A DNA stretch of 64,000 nucleotides from Martelella sp. AD-3 (GTDB lineage Bacteria > Pseudomonadota > Alphaproteobacteria > Rhizobiales > Rhizobiaceae). The notes under the pieces are model-generated. The model was not told where the DNA came from. It made no database searches and saw only the letters and a list, made by a program, of their open reading frames with translations. The DNA lies in NCBI RefSeq assembly GCF_001578105.1, contig NZ_CP014275.1:4055001-4119000 (forward strand), read 5' to 3'. This document shows, piece by piece, positions 43,911 through 52,121 of the stretch; the stretch's first letter is position 1; every line of letters begins with the position of its first letter. The translations under genes and the position numbers were made by a program.

Positions 43911-44993
43911 ATGAAGACCGTCATGCCGCTCGGCATCGCCTCCCTCATCCTGGCCGGCGCAAGCGTTGCCCACGCCGACCCGATCGAAATCACCGACCAG
44001 GCCGGCCGCGCGGTTGTTCTGGAAAAGCCCGCCGAGCGCGTTGCCTCGATCCCGATGCCCATGGCCTCGACGCTGATCGCGATCGATGGCGGCGTCGAAA
44101 AGCAGGTCGGCATGAACCCGGTTGCCAAACAGGCCGTGCTCGACGGCATTCTCGGCAAGATCTACCCGGAAGCCAAGGACATCCCCTCCGATATCACCGC
44201 GCCGAACTTCATCCCGAATGTCGAGGAACTGGCAGCCACCAACCCAGATCTCGTCATCCAGTGGGCCGATCGCGGCAATGACCTTGTCGATCCGATCACC
44301 AATGCCGGCCTGACGACCATGCTGATTTCCTACGGCACGGAAGAAAAGGCGCGCGACTACATGACCATGTCGGCCGTTGCCATGGGCCGTGACGACCGCA
44401 TCGGCCCGCTGATCGAATGGCGCGAAGAGGTTGCCCGCGATATCGCCGACAAGGCCGCTTCCATTGACGACGCCGACAAGCCGAAAGTGCTTTATCTTCT
44501 GCGGGCCCAGGAAGCGCTGAAGGCATCGGGCGCGAAGAACAATTACAATAGCTGGTATATCGAATTGACCGGCGGCAAGAGCGCCTCGGCTGATCTTGAG
44601 GCCAATGGCGTCACCATCAACCCCGAGCAGATTGCCGCCTGGAATCCGGATGTGATCCTGCTCAACAATTTCGAAAGCGGGATTTCGCCCGAGCGCATCT
44701 ATGAGGACCCGATCCTGTCGCTCACCAATGCGGCGCAGAACCACAAGGTCTACCGCATGCCGCTCGGCGGCTATCGCTGGGACCCGCCGAACACGGAAAG
44801 CCCGCTGACCTGGATGTGGCTCGCCGAGCTCCTGCACCCCGATGTCTTCGACTATGACCTGCGCGCCGAGATGAAAGACGCCTACGCCAAGATCTACGAC
44901 TACGATCTGACCGAAGAGGACATTGACGGCATTTTGTGGACCGACCTCAATGAGGGCGCGGCCAATTACGATCAGTTCAAGGCCAAGTCATGA
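43911..44993 (+). CDS. Iron-chelate-type ABC transporter substrate-binding protein
   Basis: A 360-residue periplasmic protein of the FecB/BtuF class III fold. A signal peptide (1-22, cleavage after AHA) precedes ITDQAGRAVVLEKPAERVASI, the family start, then NVEELAATNPDLVIQWADRGN and the second lobe beginning near NNYNSWYIELTGGKSAS. The ATG at 43911 has AAAGGAG upstream. Iron or another metal chelate is the likely ligand given the RirA-type box, but cobalamin or haem cannot be ruled out. It overlaps the permease ATG by four bases. Confidence 0.88.
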   Translation: MKTVMPLGIASLILAGASVAHADPIEITDQAGRAVVLEKPAERVASIPMPMASTLIAIDGGVEKQVGMNPVAKQAVLDGILGKIYPEAKDIPSDITAPNFIPNVEELAATNPDLVIQWADRGNDLVDPITNAGLTTMLISYGTEEKARDYMTMSAVAMGRDDRIGPLIEWREEVARDIADKAASIDDADKPKVLYLLRAQEALKASGAKNNYNSWYIELTGGKSASADLEANGVTINPEQIAAWNPDVILLNNFESGISPERIYEDPILSLTNAAQNHKVYRMPLGGYRWDPPNTESPLTWMWLAELLHPDVFDYDLRAEMKDAYAKIYDYDLTEEDIDGILWTDLNEGAANYDQFKAKS

Positions 44994-46045
44994 GCGATGT
45001 GACAGCCGGCGCCCGCCTTCACGGCGGGTCCGGCGCCTTGCGGGCGGGCGTCTTCCTCGGCCTTTTTGCCGCACTTTTCGCAGCCCTGATCTTTGCCATC
45101 GGCGCAGGGCGGTTTTCCGTCTCGCCCGGCCGCATTGCCGAGATCATTCTCGCCTGGATCGCAGCGCCCACCGCGCCGCTTGAGACCATCGACCAGCGGA
45201 TCGTGCTTCTGGTGCGCATGCCGCGCGTGCTGATCGCCGCCGTTTCCGGCGCGGCGTTGGCCGTCGGCGGCGCTGCCCTTCAGGGCGTCTTCCGCAATCC
45301 GCTGGTCTCCCAACAGGTGCTCGGCATCAGCCAGGGGGCGGCCTTTGGCGGCGCGCTTGCCATTCTGCTCGGCTATGCCGGGGCCACGCTTCTCGGTCTC
45401 GCCTTCATCTTCGGACTTGCAGCCCTCGTCATCGTCGGCCTCCTGGCGCGCATCAACGGGCGCACCGAGATCGTCACCGTCATCCTTTCGGGCATGGTGG
45501 TCGGCGCGCTTTTTTCCGCGCTTGTCTCGGTGGTGCAGTTCGTCGCCGATCCCAACACCTCGCTGCCCGCGATCGTCTACTGGCTGATGGGCTCGTTTTC
45601 GACCGCCACCTGGGCGCGCTTCTGGCTCGGGCTCCCTGGCCTTGCCATCGGCATCGTCGCCGTGTGGCTCTTCCGCTACCGGCTCAATCTTCTGGCGCTG
45701 GAAGATACCGAGGCGCGTTCGCTTGGCGTCAATCCGGACCGCGAGCGCTGGTTCATCTTCATCGCCACGGCGCTGATGACGGCGACCTCGGTTGCGATTG
45801 CCGGCATTATCGGCTGGATCGGTCTCGTCATTCCGCACGCCGCGCGCATCCTTGTGGGCGAGGATCACCGCGTTCTGATCCCGGCCTCTGCCATTCTGGG
45901 GGCCGCCTATCTCACCTTCGTCGATACGCTGGCGCGCACGCTGACCTCTGCGGAAATCCCGCTCGGCGTGCTGACGGCGCTGATCGGCGCGCCTGTTTTC
46001 GGCCTGCTCCTGCGCCGGCACTTCTCGAAAGCAAACCAGCCATGA
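44990..46045 (+). CDS. FecCD-family ABC transporter permease
   Basis: A 351-residue inner-membrane permease with about nine or ten spans. Family motifs are PRVLIAAVSGAALAVGGAALQGVFRNPLVSQQVLGISQGAAFG and the cytoplasmic loop GWIGLVIPHAARILVGEDHRVLIP. A single permease gene is present, so the channel should be a homodimer. Start and stop both overlap neighbours by four bases (ATGA), giving tight coupling. Confidence 0.93.
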   Translation: MSDVTAGARLHGGSGALRAGVFLGLFAALFAALIFAIGAGRFSVSPGRIAEIILAWIAAPTAPLETIDQRIVLLVRMPRVLIAAVSGAALAVGGAALQGVFRNPLVSQQVLGISQGAAFGGALAILLGYAGATLLGLAFIFGLAALVIVGLLARINGRTEIVTVILSGMVVGALFSALVSVVQFVADPNTSLPAIVYWLMGSFSTATWARFWLGLPGLAIGIVAVWLFRYRLNLLALEDTEARSLGVNPDRERWFIFIATALMTATSVAIAGIIGWIGLVIPHAARILVGEDHRVLIPASAILGAAYLTFVDTLARTLTSAEIPLGVLTALIGAPVFGLLLRRHFSKANQP

Positions 46046-46800
46046 TCGGACTTGAAAATGCCAGCGTCGCCTTCGGTCACAATGTGATTTTCCGCGACGT
46101 GAGTTTCGAGGTTCCCGTCGGACGCACCATGGCGATCCTCGGGCCGAACGGGCGCGGCAAGACCACGCTTCTGCGCGCGCTGCTCGGTTTTCAACCGCTG
46201 AAAACGGGACGGCGCACCGCGCCGAAGATTGCCGGCTATGTGCCGCAGCACGGGGCGTCACAAGCGAAACTCTCCGGTCTCGATGTCGTGGTCATGGGCC
46301 ATGCCGCGCAGATCGGGCTTTTCGGCCAGCCGGGAAAGGACGATGTCGAAGCGGCGGAGCACGCGCTTGAAATCGTCGGCGCCACGCATCTTGCCGGCCA
46401 TCGCTATGACCGCATGTCGGGCGGCCAGCGGCAGATGATCCTGATTGCACGGGCGCTCGCCACCGGCTCGCCCGCCCTTGTCTTCGACGAGCCGACCTCG
46501 GCGCTCGATCTCGGCAACCAGTCGAAGACGCTCGACCTTCTGAACATGCTGCGCGAACGCCGCGACAAGGCGATCCTGTTCACCACGCACGACCCGAACC
46601 ACGCCCTGGCGGCGGCCGATGATGTGCTGTTGATGATGCCGGGCGGGCATGAGGTGAACGGCACGGTGGAGGAGATGATCGTGCCCGAGGCTTTGGCAAG
46701 GCTTTACGGCGTCGATATGCGCTGGGTGGACCTGGCGGGCCCGGAAAACGGCGTCCGCAAGGCCGTGATACCGGCTTTTGCCGGAAGGGAGTTCCGATGA
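46042..46800 (+). CDS. Iron-chelate-type ABC transporter ATP-binding protein
   Basis: A 252-residue FecE/FhuC-like ATPase: Walker A GPNGRGKTT (about 33-41; Arg replaces the usual small residue before GKT), signature MSGGQRQM, Walker B LVFDEPTSALD and the H-loop TTHDPNHAL. The C-terminal tail is about 20 residues longer than the catalytic core. Stop overlaps the ATG of the following GATase-like gene, so that gene is translated with the transporter. Confidence 0.93.
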   Translation: MIGLENASVAFGHNVIFRDVSFEVPVGRTMAILGPNGRGKTTLLRALLGFQPLKTGRRTAPKIAGYVPQHGASQAKLSGLDVVVMGHAAQIGLFGQPGKDDVEAAEHALEIVGATHLAGHRYDRMSGGQRQMILIARALATGSPALVFDEPTSALDLGNQSKTLDLLNMLRERRDKAILFTTHDPNHALAAADDVLLMMPGGHEVNGTVEEMIVPEALARLYGVDMRWVDLAGPENGVRKAVIPAFAGREFR

Positions 46801-48101
46801 GCGTTCTATATGTCAAATCGGCCTATGAGGGGCCGTCGGCAACCTTTCGCGCCGCGGAAGCCGAAGGCGTCGTGACCATCGTCGATCAGTTCGATCTCGC
46901 TGCGGAGTATCTGGCCAGCCATGACGGCCTGATCACCGGCAACCAGCTTGATCAGAACGCCATGCTCGGCCTGAAGGCGGCGCTCGCCGCGTTTCTCGAT
47001 CGGGGCGGCCGCTGGTTCTTCAATGGCCACATGCTGCGCCCGCTGGTCGATGGCATGGCGCAATATCGACCGATTGCCGCGCCGAAGCGACCGGATTTCG
47101 ATCTCTCGGGCGTCAACGCCCATCCGATCTTTGACGGAATCGACCTGAAAAAGCTCGAAACCAACAAGGGTGTGGCCGGGTTTTACGGACGCGGATGCAA
47201 CCCGCCGCCGGACGGCGCCGTCATCGTCAACGGGCTCGGGCCGGATGCCGTGCCGGTCGACTGGGTCTGGGCGCGGCCCGAGGGCGGACGCATCTTCAGC
47301 CATGCGGGCAATGATCTTGCCACGATGGGGCGCGAATGGGACCTGCCGCCAAAGCTTGCCGCGCGCATCATTGCCTGGGCCGATGGCGGCGATTGCATCG
47401 ATCCGGTGACGGCGACGCAGGCCGGAAAAGGTTATCGCAAACGGCTGGCCGATGCCGAGGACTATCCGGGCTTCAGGTCCGCGCCCGAACGAAAGAAGCG
47501 CCTCGTCCTGCCCTCATCGGGCTGCTACTACCAGATCCGCAGCCTTGAGGGGCCGCGCTTCACATCCGCCTTCGATGTGATCACGACGCCCGAGGCGCTT
47601 GGTGAAACCTTGCGGCCGGATGACACGCTCTGGGTGCCCTGCCGCACCCCGGCGCAGCGGATGATCGCGCAAAGACCGGTCATCGATCGCCACCTTGCCG
47701 CCGGCGGCACGGTGATCGCGCTTGGTGAAAGTCTCTCGCATCTGTGGCTGCCGAATGTTGCCTTCACCCAGACGCCGACAAACTGGTGGTGGTGGCTGGA
47801 GTCGGGCGCCGATCTCGGGGTCAGGATCGCAGACCCCGCCCACCCGCTGATGGCGGGGATGGCGGACCGGGACGTGACCTGGCATCTCCACGGCTTCTTC
47901 GAGCCGCCGGAAGGCGCGGAGGTGCTGGCGCGCGATGGCGAGGGCCGCGCGATCTTCTATATCGACGAAGTTACGACGCCCGGGCGGATGATCGTCTCCT
48001 CGCTCGATCCGATGTTCCATCACGGTTCGTATTTCATGCCGGCGACGACGCGTTTTCTCGACCGGTTCATTCCCAATCTGAAGGGCTTTCTCAATGCATG
48101 A
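46797..48101 (+). CDS. Uncharacterised protein with two related GATase1/ThuA-like halves
   Basis: A 434-residue cytoplasmic protein (no signal peptide or membrane segment) with no clear named family. The two halves are similar: GGRWFFNG (70-77) vs GGTVIALG (303-310), HPIFDG (109-114) vs HPLMAG (349-354), PPPDGA (136-141) vs EPPEGA (369-374), GRIFSHAGND (164-173) vs GRMIVSSLDP (396-405). The pattern resembles the flavodoxin-like class I amidotransferase or ThuA fold. No catalytic Cys-His-Glu triad is obvious. It is fused by 4-base overlaps to the ATPase gene and the FmdE-like gene, so a role in handling the imported chelate is likely (inference). Confidence 0.7.
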   Translation: MSVLYVKSAYEGPSATFRAAEAEGVVTIVDQFDLAAEYLASHDGLITGNQLDQNAMLGLKAALAAFLDRGGRWFFNGHMLRPLVDGMAQYRPIAAPKRPDFDLSGVNAHPIFDGIDLKKLETNKGVAGFYGRGCNPPPDGAVIVNGLGPDAVPVDWVWARPEGGRIFSHAGNDLATMGREWDLPPKLAARIIAWADGGDCIDPVTATQAGKGYRKRLADAEDYPGFRSAPERKKRLVLPSSGCYYQIRSLEGPRFTSAFDVITTPEALGETLRPDDTLWVPCRTPAQRMIAQRPVIDRHLAAGGTVIALGESLSHLWLPNVAFTQTPTNWWWWLESGADLGVRIADPAHPLMAGMADRDVTWHLHGFFEPPEGAEVLARDGEGRAIFYIDEVTTPGRMIVSSLDPMFHHGSYFMPATTRFLDRFIPNLKGFLNA

Positions 48102-48606
48102 CACGCTCACGGTCCGCGAAGGCGGCCGCGACCTCACCTTTTCCTTCAACGATATCATGGCCTATCACGGCGGCGGTTTTCCGGGCGGCGTGGTTCATGG
48201 CCTCAAAGCCATGCAGGCGGCCTTTCCGTTGCTCGATGACGCCCCGCTTGAGCGCCGCGAAATCTCCGTGCTCACCGCCTTTACCGGCCCCGGCGGACGC
48301 GATGCGCTGGAAATGGTGACGCGGGCGCTGACGGAAAACCGGCTCGCCGTCTTCCGCCCGCTCAGCGGCAAGGATGTGATCACCGATCCGCCGGGGCCTT
48401 ACCTGTTCCGCTTTTCCTATCGCGGAAAGCTGGCCGAAGCCGTCATCAAGCCCGGTCATGTGCTGGAGGAATTCGTGCGGCTCGGCGGCAAGAAGGACAA
48501 GACGGCCGAGGAGACCGAACGCCATGAAGCGCTGAAGCGCGAAATGGCCGACCGCCTTCTGCCGCTTCCCGCAAGCGAGATCTACTCGGCGCGGCTGATC
48601 GGCTGA
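48094..48606 (+). CDS. FmdE-like small protein
   Basis: A 170-residue cytoplasmic protein. Its N-terminal segment AYHGGGFPGGVVHGLKAM (residues 23-40) has the His-Gly...Pro-Gly spacing of FmdE, a family found beside molybdenum- or tungsten-linked enzymes and metal ABC transporters, but the Cys of the usual HGHxCPG is Phe here and later Cys ligands are absent. The C-terminus is charged. It overlaps the preceding gene by 8 bases and closes the ABC operon. The assignment to FmdE is distant, and function is unknown. Confidence 0.6.
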   Translation: MHDTLTVREGGRDLTFSFNDIMAYHGGGFPGGVVHGLKAMQAAFPLLDDAPLERREISVLTAFTGPGGRDALEMVTRALTENRLAVFRPLSGKDVITDPPGPYLFRFSYRGKLAEAVIKPGHVLEEFVRLGGKKDKTAEETERHEALKREMADRLLPLPASEIYSARLIG

Positions 48607-48661
48607 GAACGGCATCGAGAAGCGTGCCGGTCATGCCCAAAACGGGGCGGAGCAACCGGCT

Positions 48662-48689
48662 GCGCTTTCCTTCGTCATAAAGCGCTTTT
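48662..48689 (+). terminator. Candidate terminator of the ABC/GATase/FmdE operon
   Basis: Perfect 7-base arms GCGCTTT (48662-48668) and AAAGCGC (48679-48685), a 10-base loop and four T residues. It overlaps the end of the convergent sulfatase-like gene. Confidence 0.45.
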
Positions 48690-50357
48690 GACGCCCTCCG
48701 GAAAAGCGGCAGGCCTATCGGCGGAGGGCGTTTCGGAAAAAATACGGATCACCCTGGCGCGCATCGTATCCATGGGAAGCTCGGGGGCTTCCGCCGCGGG
48801 CGTCATGCCGGGCGCAAAACCCTCGGACTTGAAGCGTTCGACAAGGCGCGCCTCGCGGCTGATGACGTGGACGGGCACGGCGCGCGAGGCATCCGGTCCG
48901 GTGACGAGCGGCGCGGGCTGGTGATCGCCAAGCACGATGAAGATCGCGTCCTCGCCGAAGCGGGCGATATAATCGCCGATCGTCTGTAGCGCGTAATCGA
49001 TGGTCCGGATATATTGACGCCGAACCCGGTCGCGATCGGCCCAGACCACCGCCGGCGGATCGCCGCTTGTCGCCTGCCGGTCGAAGACGCTGCCATCGCC
49101 GACATCGGCCCAGTCGATCAGTTCGGGCACCGGCGTCCAGGGGGCGTGGCTGGAGATCAGCGCGATCTCGGCCATCACAGGCCGCTCGTCGTCGACATGG
49201 CGCACCAACCCGTCGAAGGCCGAGAGCGTATACTGGTCGGGCATGGTCACCCAGTTGAACGGCTTGCCCCGATAACCGAGATCGTCCGAGGCGAAGATCG
49301 TGTCATAGCCGTAGTAAGCGCTCTCCGGCCAGTCCATGGTGATGGCCGGCATGATGGCGGCGGTGCGCCAGCCGGCCTCGCGGAAAAGCCGGTTCAGGCT
49401 CTTGCGCTCGCTCATCATCAGCCGGTCATAGCGGGCCTGGTTGTCGACCCAGAGCCCCGAAAGGAACGTGCCGTGGGCAAGCCAGCTGAGCCCGCCCATG
49501 GTCGGCGACACGCTCCAGCCGCTGGCCACGGCAAAACCGGCCTCGCTCAGTTCCTCCTCGACCGCCTCGAGACGCCGGCCGATCAGCGGCGCATAGCGCG
49601 GGTCTTCGACCGCGCTTCGGCCGTAGGATTCGATGAAGACGAGCACGATATCGCGGCCCTCGACCGCCCGGAAGAGCGTCTCGCTGTCCGCCAGGCCGTC
49701 GTTTTCGGAAAGCATCCGGTCGAAGTCCCGCATGTCGCGCATCGCCGTTGCGACCGCCTCGACGCGCGCAACGACATAGGCGGAGCCGCCCGCATCGGCA
49801 TAGGACCGCGTTCCGGTCGCCGCACCCGCGCCCCACAACGCGGGCCCCGCGGCGAGAACGCCGGCAAAGGCAAAAGCCATGGCGCGCGCCGCCTTGCCGG
49901 AAAGACGCGCCAGCGCGCGGGCGGAAAGGAAGAACAATGCCAGCACGGCAAGGAAGGCGGCCACCGCGCCGACAACCGCCAGTGACGCGGCGAGAGGGCC
50001 GACCGCGCCGGAGAACACGTTCCAGCCATCGGCAAAGATCCTGACGTCGAGATAGGGGTTGAAGCGACGCTGAAAGGCTGACTGCACGCCGATATCGCCA
50101 AGGCGCAGGAACAGCACGAGCCCAAGCAGGACAGTGCAAAGAGCGGCCAGCCAGAGCGCGATGCGGCGCGGCAAAAGTACCAACGCCAGCGCAAGGATCG
50201 GGATCTCCACCGGCAGATGCAGGAAGGCCCGGAGCGAAAAGGCGTGCGGATGGTCCGGCAGATTGAGCACGAAAAGGGCGATGAGCGAAAAGACGAACGC
50301 CGCGCCGATCGTCCGCGCGGAAAGGTTCTGCTTGCCAGGCGGGCGATCAGCCATCAT
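48675..50357 (-). CDS. Membrane-anchored sulfatase/phosphoethanolamine-transferase-like protein
   Basis: A 560-residue protein with about five N-terminal membrane spans (roughly 17-35, 45-62, 66-86, 118-146, 155-172) and an alkaline-phosphatase-superfamily domain outside the membrane (about 230-520). The nucleophile region reads VLVFIESYGRS and the C-terminal metal site FIVLGDHQPAP. Such proteins are LTA synthase-like, phosphoglycerol transferases or sulfatases acting on envelope glycans and lipids. It is divergent from the flippase-like gene 34 bases away, consistent with an envelope pathway. Substrate unknown. Confidence 0.82.
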   Translation of the reverse strand: MMADRPPGKQNLSARTIGAAFVFSLIALFVLNLPDHPHAFSLRAFLHLPVEIPILALALVLLPRRIALWLAALCTVLLGLVLFLRLGDIGVQSAFQRRFNPYLDVRIFADGWNVFSGAVGPLAASLAVVGAVAAFLAVLALFFLSARALARLSGKAARAMAFAFAGVLAAGPALWGAGAATGTRSYADAGGSAYVVARVEAVATAMRDMRDFDRMLSENDGLADSETLFRAVEGRDIVLVFIESYGRSAVEDPRYAPLIGRRLEAVEEELSEAGFAVASGWSVSPTMGGLSWLAHGTFLSGLWVDNQARYDRLMMSERKSLNRLFREAGWRTAAIMPAITMDWPESAYYGYDTIFASDDLGYRGKPFNWVTMPDQYTLSAFDGLVRHVDDERPVMAEIALISSHAPWTPVPELIDWADVGDGSVFDRQATSGDPPAVVWADRDRVRRQYIRTIDYALQTIGDYIARFGEDAIFIVLGDHQPAPLVTGPDASRAVPVHVISREARLVERFKSEGFAPGMTPAAEAPELPMDTMRARVIRIFSETPSADRPAAFPEGVKSAL

Positions 50358-50391
50358 GACTCGACCGTCCGGTCATCCGGAACCCGCGTGA

Positions 50392-51333
50392 ATGCATGAG
50401 GAGCGGCTATTGTCCGCATATGGCGTCCTTGCTGTGATCTTCTGTCTGGCGATCATCGCCGGGCTGGTGATCGCTGTCGACCCCGCCGACGTCGCGGCGG
50501 CCTTCGAGAATGTCACCGTCGCGCCGCTTGCGGCCGCTCTCGTCATCGTGCAGTTGCAGGTCGTCCTTTCGGCGTTGCGCTGGCGGTTTACGGCCGCAAG
50601 GCTCGGCCACCCTATTTCCGTGCCCCTTGCCATCGGCGAGTATTATATCGCCAGTTTCGTCAATCAGGTTCTGCCGGGCGGCATGGCCGGCGATGCGGTG
50701 CGCGCCTATCGTTCGCGCACGCAGGAGGGCTGGAAACGGCCGGCCGCGGCGATCGTGCTCGAGCGGCTTTCGGGACAGTTCGCCTTTTTCCTTGTCGCCG
50801 GCGCCGGCCTGTTCGCCTGGCCGCTGCTTCTTTCGGAGAGCCTGCCGCCCGGCTTCTACAGGCTCGTTCTCATCTGCGCGGGCTTTCTGACGCTTGCCGT
50901 CGGTCTCGGCCTCATCATCGCCCGCAGCAGGCTTCTGGCACGGTTTCAAACGCTCAAACCCGACCTTGCCGCCGTTTTCTGGCAGCGCGGCGCGGCCGGC
51001 ATCCAGTTCGGCCTCAGCATGCTGACGGTTCTGTCCTATATCGCCGTGTTCATGATCGCGGCTGATGCTACCGGCGCGCCCCTTCCGCCGGTTGCCGCCG
51101 TCACGGTCATCCCGCTTTGCCTGATGACGATGCTGATTCCGGCGGGCATCGGCGGATGGGGCACGCGGGAGGCGGCGGCGGCCGCCCTCTGGCCGCTGTT
51201 CGGGCTCACCAGCGCCGAGGGGCTTTCGGCCAGCCTTCTCTACGGCCTCATCTCGCTTTTCGGCGTTGCTCCGCAGGGATTGGTCCTGCTGGCGGTCACG
51301 CTCCGGCACCGCCGCGCTCATGGAGAGAGATGA
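50392..51333 (+). CDS. Flippase-like membrane protein (LPG-synthase TM / UPF0104 family)
   Basis: A 313-residue integral membrane protein with about eight spans and no soluble domain. The family signature is visible as VNQVLPGGMAGDAVRAYR (about 84-101), followed by ERLSGQFAFFLV and, near the C-terminus, IPAGIGGWGTREAAAAALW. Relatives form the membrane half of lysyl-phosphatidylglycerol synthase or act in lipid and glycan export. The start is ATG at 50392 with no strong ribosome site. It converges with the phosphatidyltransferase gene, overlapping by 16 bases. Confidence 0.85.
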   Translation: MHEERLLSAYGVLAVIFCLAIIAGLVIAVDPADVAAAFENVTVAPLAAALVIVQLQVVLSALRWRFTAARLGHPISVPLAIGEYYIASFVNQVLPGGMAGDAVRAYRSRTQEGWKRPAAAIVLERLSGQFAFFLVAGAGLFAWPLLLSESLPPGFYRLVLICAGFLTLAVGLGLIIARSRLLARFQTLKPDLAAVFWQRGAAGIQFGLSMLTVLSYIAVFMIAADATGAPLPPVAAVTVIPLCLMTMLIPAGIGGWGTREAAAAALWPLFGLTSAEGLSASLLYGLISLFGVAPQGLVLLAVTLRHRRAHGER

Positions 51334-52115
51334 CGCCGGCGGGCCAGGTCGATGACATCCACGCCGAAGGAATAGACGATCAGCCCGAGAGCGATCGCCG
51401 CAACCGCCGTTGAGGCCGGCGGCGCGACAATGGGCAGCAGGATGACGCAAAGCGCCGCCACCTGCACCACGCAGATCAGCTTGCGCCGGAAGGATGGCGG
51501 GAGCGGCGCGTTGAGGAAAGGCAGGAAGGCCTGCCCGAGCACGAAGCCGTACCGCATCAATCCGATCAGCAGCACCCACCAGCCGGCCTTGCCGATGAGA
51601 AGGGCGGCAAGGCTCAGAAGCAGGATCAGGAAGGCGTCCACCTCCATGTCGAAGCGCGTTCCAAGCGGGGAGATCAGCCCGGTGCGTCGGGCGAAATACC
51701 CGTCGACCCCGTCCATGGCGAGCGCGATGGCGACGATCGCGACAAGGGCCACGGGGTCCGACGCGCCCGCGCCGAAAAGGACGGCAGATCCGAAGAAGCT
51801 GACCATGGCCGCGCGGATCGCGGTGATGATGTTGGCAGGACCGAAACGAAGGTGTCCATGGCCGGGCAATGCCCGGATCACAAGGGCGAACATCGCAAGA
51901 AGCGCCAGGGATGCAACGACCACGCTCGCGGCCCCGGTCTCAAGCCACGCGGCAAACGCGACATAGGCCGCAAGCGCAACGAAGTAGACCGGCGCCAGCG
52001 CGGCGAGCGCGTTCTTCAGCAGGCTTTGTCTGTACCTGGAGGGCGCCTGCCCTTCCGCCAGCCGGAAATCGCGCAGATGCCCTCTCCTGGAGGTCGGCGG
52101 TTCGAGCGTGCTCAT
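51318..52115 (-). CDS. CDP-alcohol phosphatidyltransferase family protein
   Basis: A 265-residue integral membrane enzyme with the complete catalytic signature DGxxARx8GxxxDxxxD: DGYFARR, then LG and the pair of Asp in RFDMEVD. It would join a CDP-activated group to an alcohol to form a phospholipid headgroup. The N-terminal 35 residues are cytoplasmic and the enzyme has about six spans. It starts 6 bases after the ribA stop on the same strand, so both are co-expressed, an unusual pairing of a lipid enzyme with GTP cyclohydrolase II. Alcohol acceptor unknown. Confidence 0.9.
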   Translation of the reverse strand: MSTLEPPTSRRGHLRDFRLAEGQAPSRYRQSLLKNALAALAPVYFVALAAYVAFAAWLETGAASVVVASLALLAMFALVIRALPGHGHLRFGPANIITAIRAAMVSFFGSAVLFGAGASDPVALVAIVAIALAMDGVDGYFARRTGLISPLGTRFDMEVDAFLILLLSLAALLIGKAGWWVLLIGLMRYGFVLGQAFLPFLNAPLPPSFRRKLICVVQVAALCVILLPIVAPPASTAVAAIALGLIVYSFGVDVIDLARRRHLSP

Positions 52116-52121
52116 ATCGTC

